In this document: positions 45,087 to 53,795 of the stretch, piece by piece | Layout of the letters: every line of letters starts with the position of its first letter | Position numbering within the stretch: the stretch's first letter is position 1 | Assembly: GCA_027063225.1 (NCBI GenBank) | Contig: JAMOSG010000039.1 | Span: 62,001 to 126,000, forward strand | DNA length: 64,000 bases | Origin: Helicobacteraceae bacterium | GTDB taxonomy: Bacteria; Campylobacterota; Campylobacteria; Campylobacterales; Sulfurimonadaceae | Direction: 5' to 3' | Notes under the pieces: generated by a model | Databases searched by the model: none | Seen by the model: the letters and a program-made list of their open reading frames with translations, nothing else | Told to the model about the DNA's origin: nothing | Position numbers and translations under genes: made by a program

Positions 45087-47709
45087 TCTCTTTTTAGTAG
45101 GGTCATTAGAAGCAGATGTTGTTTTTGATGATAAACCTTACTTTAAGTATGATACAAAAAATTTAGAGATTATCTATACAAAAGAGCATCTCCCTTTTGC
45201 AAAACATACAGCAAAAGAGGAGATGCTTATTGAGCAAAAATATTCCGATATCTACAACTGGAATTTAGATGAAAAACTTTATGTAGGACTTATATCTAGT
45301 AATAACCAAATTGCAAATGCTTTTTCTTCTCAATACCCAAATAATAGACAAATCAACTATATGGGTGGAACTCTTTTAGTTGATGAATTTGCTTCTATCT
45401 CATGGCTTGATACTTTACTCTACCACGAAGGTGCACACAATTACCAAATGAATATGAAAGGGAGTGAAGTTTCGCAAACACTTCATAAATATCTTGGTAA
45501 TGGTATAGTTTTGTTCCCTTATCCAATCATTGTACCAAATTTAATGGAAAATAGCTTTTTAGTAGAAGGAAATGCTGTTTTAAGTGAGTCGTTATTTGGT
45601 AATGGTGGAAGACTTTATAATGGTTTTTATAAAGCTCAGACAATTATACAAGCGTATGAAAATAAAATTCAACCTGCTTTAGTTTACAATAAAACACTTA
45701 ACTTTCCTTATGGTGACATTAGCTATATTCAGGGTGGATTTTATCAACTTTATTTAGCTCAAAAATATGGTTTAAAAAAAACCAATAGTTATTTCATGAA
45801 CCATTCTTTGTATTACTATTGGCCTTTTTTAACAAACAAACCAATGAAAGAGAGTATAGGTGTTAATTTTGAGGACTCACTAAAAAATTTCTCTGATTAT
45901 TATAAAAAGCTTTATAAAAGTGGTTTTAGAATAGCTACAGGTTTACCTGTTGTAACATCACACTTTTTTGCACCATTGAGTAAAGATAAGGAAAATATCT
46001 ATTTTTTAGCATCTCCAAATAAAGCATCTAAACCAATGGTTATTGTGTTTAATAAAAAAGAGCAATCAGTTACTATGATTCCTCAATCTCTAAAATTTGG
46101 AAAACTTTTTAAGATAGGTGGTAAGTACTATAGTGTAGCAAGTGTTTTAAATAAACCAAATAGAATTACACAGGCATTGTATGATGCAGATCTTCAAATG
46201 GAGTCAGCAACAGATTCCAAAGTTGTTCAAGGTTTTTTATCTTCTCATAAAATGGTTTATTTTGATGTAAAAAAATCTTTTTATAAGCCACAACTTTATG
46301 TGGATGGCAAATTTTATGCAACCACTTCCTCTTCAGCTTTTGTAGATAAAAATGATAATATCTATTATTTTAAACAAAAAGGGAAAAAAAGAACACTTTA
46401 TAAAAATAAACGAGCTCTTTATAGTTATCAAGGTTATTTTGGGATAGTAAGTGATGTTGATAGTAAAGGTAATATCTATTTTATTGCTAACAGTGATTTA
46501 GGATCAACTCTTTACATGTTAGATATAAGGCAGCATAAAGTTTTTAGAGTTTTAGATGCAGATAATATCAGAGATGCAAAACTTTTAAACGATAAAGAAG
46601 TTTTTGTTAGTGCAATTGGTGCAGATAATTATTACTATATTGTTCAAAAGCTTATCAAAAAAGCTCAAAGACCTTATAATACACGTTTTTTCTTTGAAAA
46701 ACAAATAAGGCAAAAACAACCTAAAATCTCGTTGGAAGGTTTTAAAACCCCAAAACCTTATTTACCAAAGTACGAAAGACACTATAGTGCAACAAATATA
46801 GCATATATTACATTAGATGATTTTCAAACAGATATTGAAGTAAATTTTGAAGATCCTTTAGGATTTAATAGAGTAGCTCTTTTTTATACTAAAGATAGTT
46901 ATACAACAGTTGGAGGTATAACTTATGAGAATTATCAACATAGACTCTCGTATAATGTTAGTCTTTATGGAACTATAGATAATAACTATAAAACAAATAG
47001 AGACATTACACTCTCTGGGGGAGCAAATTATCCACTGTTTGTTAAAGGATACCAAAAAAGTTCTTTAGAGTTTGATTATTTTCAAGATTATCAAACACAA
47101 GAGAGAGAACCAATAAGTGTTGGTTTTTTGTGGGATAAAACAAAAAAATATGGCTTAAGCCTATTTAATAATGAACAATACTCTATGGCTGTTTATGGTG
47201 CGAAAGAGAGAGATGATTATGCTTTAAATGCAAAGTTTTCTTTTATGCACGATATGTTGGAGGAGCTTTATTTAGGATTAAATTTTCATACTCTTTATAC
47301 AACAGCAGGGAGTAGTTATGGTGTTCAAAGAGGTATTAAATTAACACATTTAGCAAACACTAATGACAAAGTTTCTGTAAGTATGCCTAGTTTAGATATC
47401 TCTTATTATGTAAAAGGGGTGACTTATACAGATGTGGCACTCTATAAGACACTTTATTTTTCACAATATTATTTTACATTTCCTTTCTCTTTACAAAGAG
47501 AAGCTTTATATTCAAAATATAGACATTATGATATAGAAAACTTTAAGTCAAAACATTATAGTGTAGATGAACTTACATTTGGTGTGCAACTACAAACTGT
47601 ATTTGCAAATTCGTTTGAATTACCAATTAAAGTAGAGTATATTTACAATAATGCTTCATTTATACAAGATAGTTTGCAATTTAAGGTAACTTTAGGTGTA
47701 GATTTTTAA
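45058..47709 (+). CDS. Outer membrane protein with gluzincin-like metallopeptidase domain, propeller and beta-barrel, unrecognised
   Basis: 883 residues. A signal peptide (about 1-19) leads to a domain with LLYHEGAHNYQ (H123, E124, H127) and, 43 residues later, LVEGNAVLSES (E170), the HExxH...E layout of gluzincin metallopeptidases. Residues about 300-560 contain repeated short strands with Tyr and Lys, like a beta-propeller (TolB-like). Residues about 590-883 alternate in the manner of an outer membrane barrel and end VTLGVDF, with the terminal Phe typical of barrel insertion. The TTG start has AAGGA 5 bases upstream. Gene lies at the end of thrC, overlapping by 29 bases. I do not recognise a named family. 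Confidence 0.7.
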   Translation: MKTRFLSFCSLFLVGSLEADVVFDDKPYFKYDTKNLEIIYTKEHLPFAKHTAKEEMLIEQKYSDIYNWNLDEKLYVGLISSNNQIANAFSSQYPNNRQINYMGGTLLVDEFASISWLDTLLYHEGAHNYQMNMKGSEVSQTLHKYLGNGIVLFPYPIIVPNLMENSFLVEGNAVLSESLFGNGGRLYNGFYKAQTIIQAYENKIQPALVYNKTLNFPYGDISYIQGGFYQLYLAQKYGLKKTNSYFMNHSLYYYWPFLTNKPMKESIGVNFEDSLKNFSDYYKKLYKSGFRIATGLPVVTSHFFAPLSKDKENIYFLASPNKASKPMVIVFNKKEQSVTMIPQSLKFGKLFKIGGKYYSVASVLNKPNRITQALYDADLQMESATDSKVVQGFLSSHKMVYFDVKKSFYKPQLYVDGKFYATTSSSAFVDKNDNIYYFKQKGKKRTLYKNKRALYSYQGYFGIVSDVDSKGNIYFIANSDLGSTLYMLDIRQHKVFRVLDADNIRDAKLLNDKEVFVSAIGADNYYYIVQKLIKKAQRPYNTRFFFEKQIRQKQPKISLEGFKTPKPYLPKYERHYSATNIAYITLDDFQTDIEVNFEDPLGFNRVALFYTKDSYTTVGGITYENYQHRLSYNVSLYGTIDNNYKTNRDITLSGGANYPLFVKGYQKSSLEFDYFQDYQTQEREPISVGFLWDKTKKYGLSLFNNEQYSMAVYGAKERDDYALNAKFSFMHDMLEELYLGLNFHTLYTTAGSSYGVQRGIKLTHLANTNDKVSVSMPSLDISYYVKGVTYTDVALYKTLYFSQYYFTFPFSLQREALYSKYRHYDIENFKSKHYSVDELTFGVQLQTVFANSFELPIKVEYIYNNASFIQDSLQFKVTLGVDF

Positions 47710-47727
47710 TCTATTAACAAATTTATG

Positions 47728-47733
47728 TATAAT
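47728..47733 (+). promoter_or_regulatory. Candidate -10 element (TATAAT) for ppaC
   Basis: A perfect TATAAT, preceded directly by TG, lies 29 bases before the ppaC ATG in the 53-base gap after the metallopeptidase gene. Confidence 0.45.
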
Positions 47734-47762
47734 AACAAAAAAAAATAAAAAGGCGTAAAAAA

Positions 47763-48683
47763 ATGGCAACTTATGTATTTGGTCATACAACTCCAGATAG
47801 TGATTCAATTGTTGGAGCAATTGCACTAGCTTATTTAAAAAATCAGTTAGGTGAAGAGTGTATTGCTACTCGTCAAGGTGATATCTCAGCTGAGACAGAG
47901 TTTATTTTAAATAAATTTGGATTTGAAGCACCAGAGCTTAAAACTTCTGTTGCTGGAGAAAAAGTATATTTGGTAGATTTTTCAGATAAAGCACAAGCTC
48001 CAAAAGATATTGAAGAAGCAACTATTTTAGGGATTGTAGATCATCATAAACTAGGTGATTTAACAACAGATACTCCACTTGAGTGTTGGATTCGTCCAAT
48101 TGGTTGTTCAAACACTGTAATTAAAGAGATGTTTGATTCTTATGGTGTAGAGATTCCTAAAAATTTAGCTGGTATGATGATGCTAGCGATTTTAAGTGAT
48201 ACTGTTATTTTTAAATCTCCTACTTGTACAAAAGTAGATACAAAAGCGGTAAAAGAGTTATCTGAAATTTGTGGTATAGAGGATTATAAAGCTCTTGCTA
48301 TGGAGATGTTTATTGTTAAATCTGCTGTAGATGGAGCAAGTGCTCGTTCATTAAATACAAGAGATTACAAAGAGTTTGAGATGAATGGTATTAAAGTTGG
48401 TATTAATCAACTTGAGATGGTAGATATTACAGCACTAGATAATAGAAAAGCAGAGCTTTTAGAAGATTTAAAAGCGATGAAAGAGGAAAAAGGGTTGCAT
48501 ACAGTACTGACTCTTTTAACAGATATTATGAAAGAGGGCTCAACACTTTTATGTGTAAGTGACGAACCTCAAAAAATTGAAGCAGCATTTGGTGTAAAAC
48601 TTCAAAATAATGAGGCATGGCTCGAGGGTGTAATGAGCCGTAAAAAACAGGTTGTTCCAGTAGTGCAACCACAATTTAAATAA
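47763..48683 (+). CDS. ppaC: Manganese-dependent inorganic pyrophosphatase (family II)
   Basis: 306 residues of the DHH family. FGHTTPDSDSIVGA gives the metal ligands H8, D12 and D14; VYLVDFSD supplies D72, and GIVDHHKLGDL the DHH motif D93, H94, H95. The C-terminal MSRKKQVVPVV carries the substrate-binding basic SRKKQ loop. It hydrolyses pyrophosphate and keeps biosynthesis pulled forward. No regulatory CBS insert is present. The next small gene follows after 9 bases with a good AAGGA ribosome site. Confidence 0.95.
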   Translation: MATYVFGHTTPDSDSIVGAIALAYLKNQLGEECIATRQGDISAETEFILNKFGFEAPELKTSVAGEKVYLVDFSDKAQAPKDIEEATILGIVDHHKLGDLTTDTPLECWIRPIGCSNTVIKEMFDSYGVEIPKNLAGMMMLAILSDTVIFKSPTCTKVDTKAVKELSEICGIEDYKALAMEMFIVKSAVDGASARSLNTRDYKEFEMNGIKVGINQLEMVDITALDNRKAELLEDLKAMKEEKGLHTVLTLLTDIMKEGSTLLCVSDEPQKIEAAFGVKLQNNEAWLEGVMSRKKQVVPVVQPQFK

Positions 48684-48692
48684 GGAAAAAGT

Positions 48693-48995
48693 ATGAATCA
48701 AAGTAGATTTGCAGCACTTTTTGAAGATGAAGATGATATTTTTGCAGGAACTCCAAAATCAAGATATTGGGATATTGCAGGACAATTAAGTGATGATTTA
48801 ATAGAAGATGAGTTTGATGGTGTTGTTGAGCGTTTAGCAGTTTTAGAGTCTATTATCTCTAAAACGCATGAATATGAAGCTCTTGATGATATGGTAAAAC
48901 GTTATGCAATGGAAAATTATGAAGAGATAGAGGCCCTTAAAAAGAGTGTTTATATGGAACTTGCTGGCCAGCTTATATATAGAATGAATGATTAA
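48693..48995 (+). CDS. Unrecognised 100-residue acidic protein
   Basis: A 100-residue, strongly acidic, mostly helical protein (FEDEDDIF near 10-17; DDLIEDEFD near 34-42; YAMENYEEIEALKKSVYMEL in the last third). AAGGA lies before the ATG. There is no signal peptide, metal motif or membrane segment. It sits between ppaC (9 bases) and thiS, whose annotated frame overlaps its end or starts 10 bases later. I recognise no family and infer only that it is co-expressed with its neighbours. Confidence 0.55.
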   Translation: MNQSRFAALFEDEDDIFAGTPKSRYWDIAGQLSDDLIEDEFDGVVERLAVLESIISKTHEYEALDDMVKRYAMENYEEIEALKKSVYMELAGQLIYRMND

Positions 48996-49005
48996 AGAAA
49001 GTTAT

Positions 49006-49206
49006 ATGAAACTTATTGTCAATGGTCAAGAAAAAACTTTTACGACTGGGGTTACTTTAGCACAAGTTTTAACTGAGTTGCAACTTGATGGTAAGGTTAT
49101 GGCAGCTGCTGTTAATATGGAGATAGTAAAACAAGAAGATTGGAAAACTTATCAACCAAAAGATGGTGACAAGTTAGAACTTCTTGATTTTGTTGGAGGA
49201 GGGTGA
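49006..49206 (+). CDS. thiS: Sulfur carrier protein ThiS
   Basis: 66 residues, beta-grasp fold, starting MKLIVNGQEKTF and ending LLDFVGGG; the terminal Gly-Gly is the site of adenylation and thiocarboxylate formation. It donates sulfur for the thiazole ring of thiamine. I chose the ATG at 49006, which gives the normal ThiS start; an in-frame ATG at 48988 would add six residues. It ends 4 bases from the convergent truA stop. No other thi genes are in this window. Confidence 0.88.
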   Translation: MKLIVNGQEKTFTTGVTLAQVLTELQLDGKVMAAAVNMEIVKQEDWKTYQPKDGDKLELLDFVGGG

Positions 49207-49210
49207 TGAT

Positions 49211-49921
49211 TTAATATTTCACTTTTGCCAAATAAAGCCCGCAACTTTGTGCGGGTTTAAATTTATACTTTTTTTCTAAAGAGAGTTGTTGTTGAATTTG
49301 CTCTTTTTCTAAGGAGAGTAGTGCTCCAACCATAAAACGTATTTGTGTACGTAAAAATCCATTTGCTTCAAAGTATAAAATAGTTTTTCCTCTATAGTTA
49401 TAAAGATATGCCTTATAGATAGTTCTTACATTTGTTTTAGTATCACTTCCTTGTTTTATAAAGTAAGAAAAATCGTGTGTTCCTTCAAAAAGTTTTATAT
49501 TTTCTTTTATTTTTTGTAAATCTATATCTTTATAGTATGCTACATATCTACTCTCAAAAGGATTAGGCTCTTTTTGTTGTAAAATATAGCGATAAGCACG
49601 TTTTTTTGCACTATATCTTGCATGAAGAGTATTATCTACTTTGTAAATTTTTTTGATTCTAATTGCAGGGGGAACTATTTTATTGAGTGCTGTTTGTAGT
49701 TTATCTAAATTTGTCCAAAAAGAGGGGAGTTCTATATGGCAAATTTGAGAAAAGGCATGCACCCCTTTATCTGTTCTGCCTGAAGCGATAACTTTTGAAT
49801 CTATTTTAAGATGTAAAAGAGCAGATGTTATTTCCCCTAAAATAGTTTGTGGTATCTCTTTTTGTATTTGCGAACCAAAAAAATCTGTTCCATCATATGC
49901 TATATCTAAAAAAACACGCAT
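49211..49921 (-). CDS. truA: tRNA pseudouridine synthase A
   Basis: 236 residues. YDGTDFFGSQIQ near the N-terminus, SGRTDKGVHAFSQ with the catalytic Asp (about D51), and HDFSYFIKQGS and LRTQIRFMVGALL later are TruA motifs. The protein isomerises uridines 38-40 in the anticodon arm of several tRNAs. It lies 1 base after the LptF/G-like gene and is convergent with thiS, 4 bases apart. Length is a little under the usual 245-270, without loss of a motif. Confidence 0.93.
   Translation of the reverse strand: MRVFLDIAYDGTDFFGSQIQKEIPQTILGEITSALLHLKIDSKVIASGRTDKGVHAFSQICHIELPSFWTNLDKLQTALNKIVPPAIRIKKIYKVDNTLHARYSAKKRAYRYILQQKEPNPFESRYVAYYKDIDLQKIKENIKLFEGTHDFSYFIKQGSDTKTNVRTIYKAYLYNYRGKTILYFEANGFLRTQIRFMVGALLSLEKEQIQQQLSLEKKYKFKPAQSCGLYLAKVKY
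49237..49258 (+). terminator. Possible terminator hairpin for the thiS transcript, inside truA
   Basis: CCCGCA, a 6-base loop and TGCGGG form a GC stem followed by TTTAAATTTA on the plus strand, 30 bases after thiS ends. It lies in the truA coding region over a conserved segment, so the symmetry could be chance. Confidence 0.35.
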
Positions 49922-49922
49922 C

Positions 49923-50942
49923 TTAAAATCTTGAAACTATTGTTTTTCTATAAAGTGTATAAGTTGCTATAAGCCATAGTGGAGCTACAAGAGTAATTGT
50001 ATAAAATCCTATAGCTTTTTGAAGTCCCATACTTAAACCATAAAAGAGGATAATACTTGCAAAAAGCCAAAGATATATCATACTCTTTTGATGTCTTGCA
50101 TGTACTACACTAATGCTAACAATAAGAAAAACAGAGATAAGAGGAAAAAGGCTTAAAAGAGTATTGGTAATAAGCATTCCATTTTTAAACTTTCTTTTAT
50201 CATTACTTAACCAATACTCAAGTGGATTTTTGTATGTTTTAAGTTTTGTTTGAAGTGTATCGTTAATATACATTGTTAAAAAATTAATCTGAGAAAGTGA
50301 TTCGTTAGAATAGCTATACCCTTGACCATTTGTAAGTTTTAAACGTAGAATGCCATCTTCATTTAAAACTTGCGCTTTTTTTGCACCAATGAGTACTTCC
50401 TCTTTTTTGTTTTTATTAAATAAAAAAACATCTCCATAGCTTCCATCTTTATTTTTACTCCCTAGGTATAAAAGCCAGTCTCCAAATTTATGTCCAAACT
50501 CCGATGCAGAGAGGTTAAATTGTGCTTCACTCTTTTTATAAGAGATGAAATTATCAGAAAGTACTGTTGTATGTGGAAAAAGAACTAAAAAGTTAAAAAA
50601 GAGTAAAAAAGAGAGCAAAAAAGCTGGTTTTGCTAATGTTTTTACTAAAAAACTAGGCTTAATTCCCAATGCAAAAAGTACAACTATCTCATTATCGTTT
50701 GAGAGTCTAAAAATAGCAAGTGCAGCTGCTATAAAAAAAGTAATGGGCAAAGTATAAAATAAAATTTGTGGTAAGAAAAAAAGGTAAAGTTTTACCATCT
50801 CTAAAATAGAGAGTTGAATAACTGCTGTATAGGTTGCTAGTTTAATAAGAAAAATAACAGAAGCAATCGCAAACAAAGAAAGAAATATCGATAAAAAAAG
50901 TGTTGAAAGATTTGCTATAAGATATTTTTCTAATTTATTCAT
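49923..50942 (-). CDS. LptF/LptG family lipopolysaccharide export permease
   Basis: 339 residues, YjgP/YjgQ family: six hydrophobic segments in two groups of three (about 10-35, 52-78, 96-118; then about 262-284, 290-308, 312-332) with a periplasmic beta-jellyroll region between (about 130-255). KYLIANLSTLFLSIFLSL and FFLPQILFYTLPITFFIAAA are family-like. The permease pairs with LptB to move lipopolysaccharide from the inner membrane. Only one such gene is here, so the partner is elsewhere. AGGA lies before the ATG. It is 11 bases after the prepilin peptidase gene. Confidence 0.85.
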   Translation of the reverse strand: MNKLEKYLIANLSTLFLSIFLSLFAIASVIFLIKLATYTAVIQLSILEMVKLYLFFLPQILFYTLPITFFIAAALAIFRLSNDNEIVVLFALGIKPSFLVKTLAKPAFLLSFLLFFNFLVLFPHTTVLSDNFISYKKSEAQFNLSASEFGHKFGDWLLYLGSKNKDGSYGDVFLFNKNKKEEVLIGAKKAQVLNEDGILRLKLTNGQGYSYSNESLSQINFLTMYINDTLQTKLKTYKNPLEYWLSNDKRKFKNGMLITNTLLSLFPLISVFLIVSISVVHARHQKSMIYLWLFASIILFYGLSMGLQKAIGFYTITLVAPLWLIATYTLYRKTIVSRF

Positions 50943-50953
50943 AAAAATATTTC

Positions 50954-51778
50954 CTAGTAGTGTGTATTATTTATATAATGCATTATTGGTGCATCAAAAA
51001 GCATAACAATAAATGTTGCAATTGTTAAAAAAGGAACATATGCTACACGCACCTCTTTATTTGTTTGTTGTTGCATAAAAAGCATTATAGGTAGTGCTAA
51101 AACAGCAGAGAGAAAAATAGCAACAAGTGTTAAAGGGATACCAAGTAGTGCGCCCATTGTTGCTGCTACCATAATATCTCCTTCCCCCATAGCTTCTACA
51201 AAAGGGGTTCTGTCGTAGTGTTTGTTCCAACTTGTTTGCGTTTTTTTCATTGCTCTATGGTAAGATGATGTTAAAAAGTATGAAAGGGTAAATCTAAGTA
51301 GAGTAAAGCCTCCAGCAAATAAAAGAGCGTTTTGAAAGTTTTGTATAATGCCATTAAAATTCCAAGCTCCAAAAATTGCAAATACAATTGCTAAAAGATT
51401 CAAACTATCTGGTACCATTTGATATTTTAAATCTATAAAAGTAAGTGCTAAAAGCATAGAAAAACTCAGCAGTATAAAAATTAAAGCTAAAGAGAAAGAG
51501 CCATACTTAAGTGCAATGAAAAAAAAGACAACACCATTAAGTATTTCAACAAGAGGGTATTGCCAGGAGATTTTTTCTTGACAAAATGCACATTTTCCTT
51601 TTAAAAATATATAAGATAATAGAGGAATATTATGCCAAGGTTTAAGTTTTGTTTTACAAGTAGGGCAGTGAGATGGTTCAAAAACAATATCCTCCCCTTT
51701 TGGTAAACGTAAAATTATTACATTTAAAAAAGACCCAATTAAAATACCAAAGATAGCCGCTACAAAAGCAAATTCCAC
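50954..51778 (-). CDS. pilD: Prepilin peptidase (A24) with methyltransferase domain
   Basis: 274 residues with about seven hydrophobic segments. CPTC (38-41) and CAFC (63-66) form the zinc-binding cytoplasmic motif of the methyltransferase half. The protease Asp residues are D116 (FIDLKYQMVPD) and D201 (GEGDIM). It cleaves the leader of type IV pilin and related pseudopilins and then methylates the new N-terminus. The start is GTG at 51778, sharing its G with the uppS stop (TAGTG), with GGAGG upstream. No pilin gene lies nearby, so its substrates are elsewhere. Confidence 0.92.
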   Translation of the reverse strand: MEFAFVAAIFGILIGSFLNVIILRLPKGEDIVFEPSHCPTCKTKLKPWHNIPLLSYIFLKGKCAFCQEKISWQYPLVEILNGVVFFFIALKYGSFSLALIFILLSFSMLLALTFIDLKYQMVPDSLNLLAIVFAIFGAWNFNGIIQNFQNALLFAGGFTLLRFTLSYFLTSSYHRAMKKTQTSWNKHYDRTPFVEAMGEGDIMVAATMGALLGIPLTLVAIFLSAVLALPIMLFMQQQTNKEVRVAYVPFLTIATFIVMLFDAPIMHYINNTHY

Positions 51779-52455
51779 TACTTAAGACCTCCAAAACGTC
51801 GCTCAATCCCTTGAAATTGTGCAATAATAGATTCTAAATCATTCGTTGAAAAATCTGGCCACAGTTTTTTAATAAAAAAGAGCTCTGCATATGCTGCTTG
51901 CCACATAAGAAAATTAGAGAGTCTAAAATCTCCCCCTGTACGAATCAGTAAATCTACATCCATACTAGCATCAAGAGCATCGTTAAAACTCTCTTGAGTT
52001 ATTTCAATATTTTGTTGTTGCAGTTTTTTTGCAGCCCTTACTATTTCATCTCGTGAACCATAGTTAAGTGCTAAAGATTGCACAAGTCCATTACAATGAG
52101 CTGTTTTTTGCTCAACCATTGCAATTGTTTTTTGAAGTTTTTTAGAAAATGCACTAATATCCCCAATCGCTTCAAATTTAACATTATTTTCTAAGTAAAC
52201 TGGTAACTCTTTTTTAAGGTAGTCATCAAGAAGTTTCATTAAAAACTCAACTTCTAAACGGGGACGTTTCCAATTTTCTGTTGAAAAAGCATAGAGTGTT
52301 AAACGCTCTATCTCTGGATGGTTAGAGCAGTATGTTGTAATTGTTTTTACAACTTTAGCTCCCTCTTCATGCCCCTTAACCCTTTTTTTTCCTTGGTTTT
52401 GTGCCCATCTGCCATTACCATCCATAACAATAGCTATATGTCTTGGAATATTCAC
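51778..52455 (-). CDS. uppS: Undecaprenyl pyrophosphate synthase
   Basis: 225 residues. IAIVMDGNGRWAQNQG places the metal-binding Asp at D12, followed by GHEEGAK, LTLYAFSTENWKRP and DLLIRTGGDFRLSNFLMWQ, all cis-prenyltransferase motifs. It extends farnesyl diphosphate to the C55 carrier needed for peptidoglycan and other wall polymers. It starts with GTG at 52455, sharing its G with the coaBC stop (TAGTG), so the two are translationally coupled. It is also coupled by TAGTG to the prepilin peptidase. Confidence 0.95.
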   Translation of the reverse strand: MNIPRHIAIVMDGNGRWAQNQGKKRVKGHEEGAKVVKTITTYCSNHPEIERLTLYAFSTENWKRPRLEVEFLMKLLDDYLKKELPVYLENNVKFEAIGDISAFSKKLQKTIAMVEQKTAHCNGLVQSLALNYGSRDEIVRAAKKLQQQNIEITQESFNDALDASMDVDLLIRTGGDFRLSNFLMWQAAYAELFFIKKLWPDFSTNDLESIIAQFQGIERRFGGLK

Positions 52456-53726
52456 TACTCTAAACCTTTAGATAATTCTAAAATTTTAAATGCAAGTTGC
52501 AGTTTATCTTGTGTTGGTAGTGTTGTTTGGGAATTTGGTGTTAAAAATTCAACACTATTTGTATCTGTTCCGAAACTTGAAGAGTCTTTTAAAATATTTA
52601 AACATACTGCATCTATATTTTTCTTTATAAGCATATTTTGTGCATTTTTTAAACCATTTTGCTGATCCATCTCCGCTTTAAAACCAACTGTAACAATTCC
52701 CTCTTTATTTATAGAAGCTAAAATATCTCTATTTTTTTTGAGTTTTAGCTCCCAAACTTCACCCAAACTCTCTTTTTTAAGTTTACCATTTTGAGCAAAT
52801 TGAGGTACATAATCACTCACAGCTGCAGCCATAAAAAGGTAAGGTTTTTTTGCTATATGATGAATTTGTTCACTACTCATTAATGTAGCCTTAGAGAGTT
52901 TCCCTTTCTTAGCAATACGGATAGAATCTTCTAAATATTCATACATCTCCTGTGTATCTTGTACATCAATTGTATGAATATCATTTGGTAAATCACTCTC
53001 AAAACGTGTTGCTATTAGATTTACATCTGCACCTAAACAATAAAGTGCAGTGGCAATAGCTGAAGCCATTTTACCACTTGAAAAGTTTGAAATATAGCGA
53101 ACATCATCTATTTTCTCAATAGTTCCACCACCCGTTACCATCACCATTCTATCTTTGTAAAAATCATCACTTAAAAGTTCACGTGCAGTTGCAAAGAAAA
53201 TATCATTTACCTCAGCCATAGCACCATTACCTGTTGTTTTACACGCTAACTCTTTTACTTGAGGTTGTACTATTTCATAGTTTGCGATAGCTACCATTTT
53301 AAGGTTTGCTTGGGTAATTGGATTTTCTATCATATTTGTATTTGCAGAGGGTGCAAGCACTTTTTTCTTTGGGTAAGCAAGAGCAGTTTGCGTTAAAATA
53401 TTATCTGCAATTGCATTAGCAAGTTTTGCAATAGTATTTGCTGTTGCTGGAGCAATTACAAAAACATCTGCCCACATACCAATTTGTATATGGTTAAAAT
53501 CATCCGCCCAAGACTCATTTGTATCATCTAAAACTTTATTAGAAGTGATTGTTTCAAATGTAAGAGGAGTTATAAACTTTTTTGCACTTTGTGTCATAAT
53601 AACACGAACCTCAGCACCAGCTTTTACAAAACTACGTGCAAGCTCAACTGACTTGTAAATTGCAATAGAACCTGTAACTCCAAGAAGAATTTTTTTATCT
53701 TTTAAAAAAGTGTTAGAAATTTGCAT
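52455..53726 (-). CDS. coaBC: Bifunctional phosphopantothenoylcysteine decarboxylase/synthetase
   Basis: About 423 residues. The N-terminal flavoprotein CoaC half opens ILLGVTGSIAIYKSVELAR and has the SANTNMIENP-type motif (PSANTNMIENPIT); the CoaB half begins near 195 with MVMVTGGGTIEKIDDVRYISNFSSGKMA. It joins 4'-phosphopantothenate to cysteine and decarboxylates the product in CoA synthesis. I chose the ATG at 53726 (MQISNTFLK), preceded by GTGGGGTATT; a TTG at 53738 lies in a hairpin arm. Its leader forms a hairpin that covers the ribosome site. Confidence 0.92.
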   Translation of the reverse strand: MQISNTFLKDKKILLGVTGSIAIYKSVELARSFVKAGAEVRVIMTQSAKKFITPLTFETITSNKVLDDTNESWADDFNHIQIGMWADVFVIAPATANTIAKLANAIADNILTQTALAYPKKKVLAPSANTNMIENPITQANLKMVAIANYEIVQPQVKELACKTTGNGAMAEVNDIFFATARELLSDDFYKDRMVMVTGGGTIEKIDDVRYISNFSSGKMASAIATALYCLGADVNLIATRFESDLPNDIHTIDVQDTQEMYEYLEDSIRIAKKGKLSKATLMSSEQIHHIAKKPYLFMAAAVSDYVPQFAQNGKLKKESLGEVWELKLKKNRDILASINKEGIVTVGFKAEMDQQNGLKNAQNMLIKKNIDAVCLNILKDSSSFGTDTNSVEFLTPNSQTTLPTQDKLQLAFKILELSKGLE

Positions 53727-53756
53727 AATACCCCACAAAATTTTTAGTGAGGTATT
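53727..53756 (-). promoter_or_regulatory. Leader hairpin covering the coaBC ribosome site
   Basis: On the minus-strand RNA, AATACCTCAC (53756-53747) pairs with GTGGGGTATT (53736-53727) in ten base pairs, including one G-U wobble, around a 10-base loop. The second arm ends directly at the ATG and contains the only purine-rich ribosome-site candidate. On the plus strand the wobble pair becomes a mismatch, so the pairing fits the coaBC transcript better. Confidence 0.45.
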
Positions 53757-53795
53757 GTAACTTTTTTTTGCTTTTTATCTATTTAATTTTGTTAA

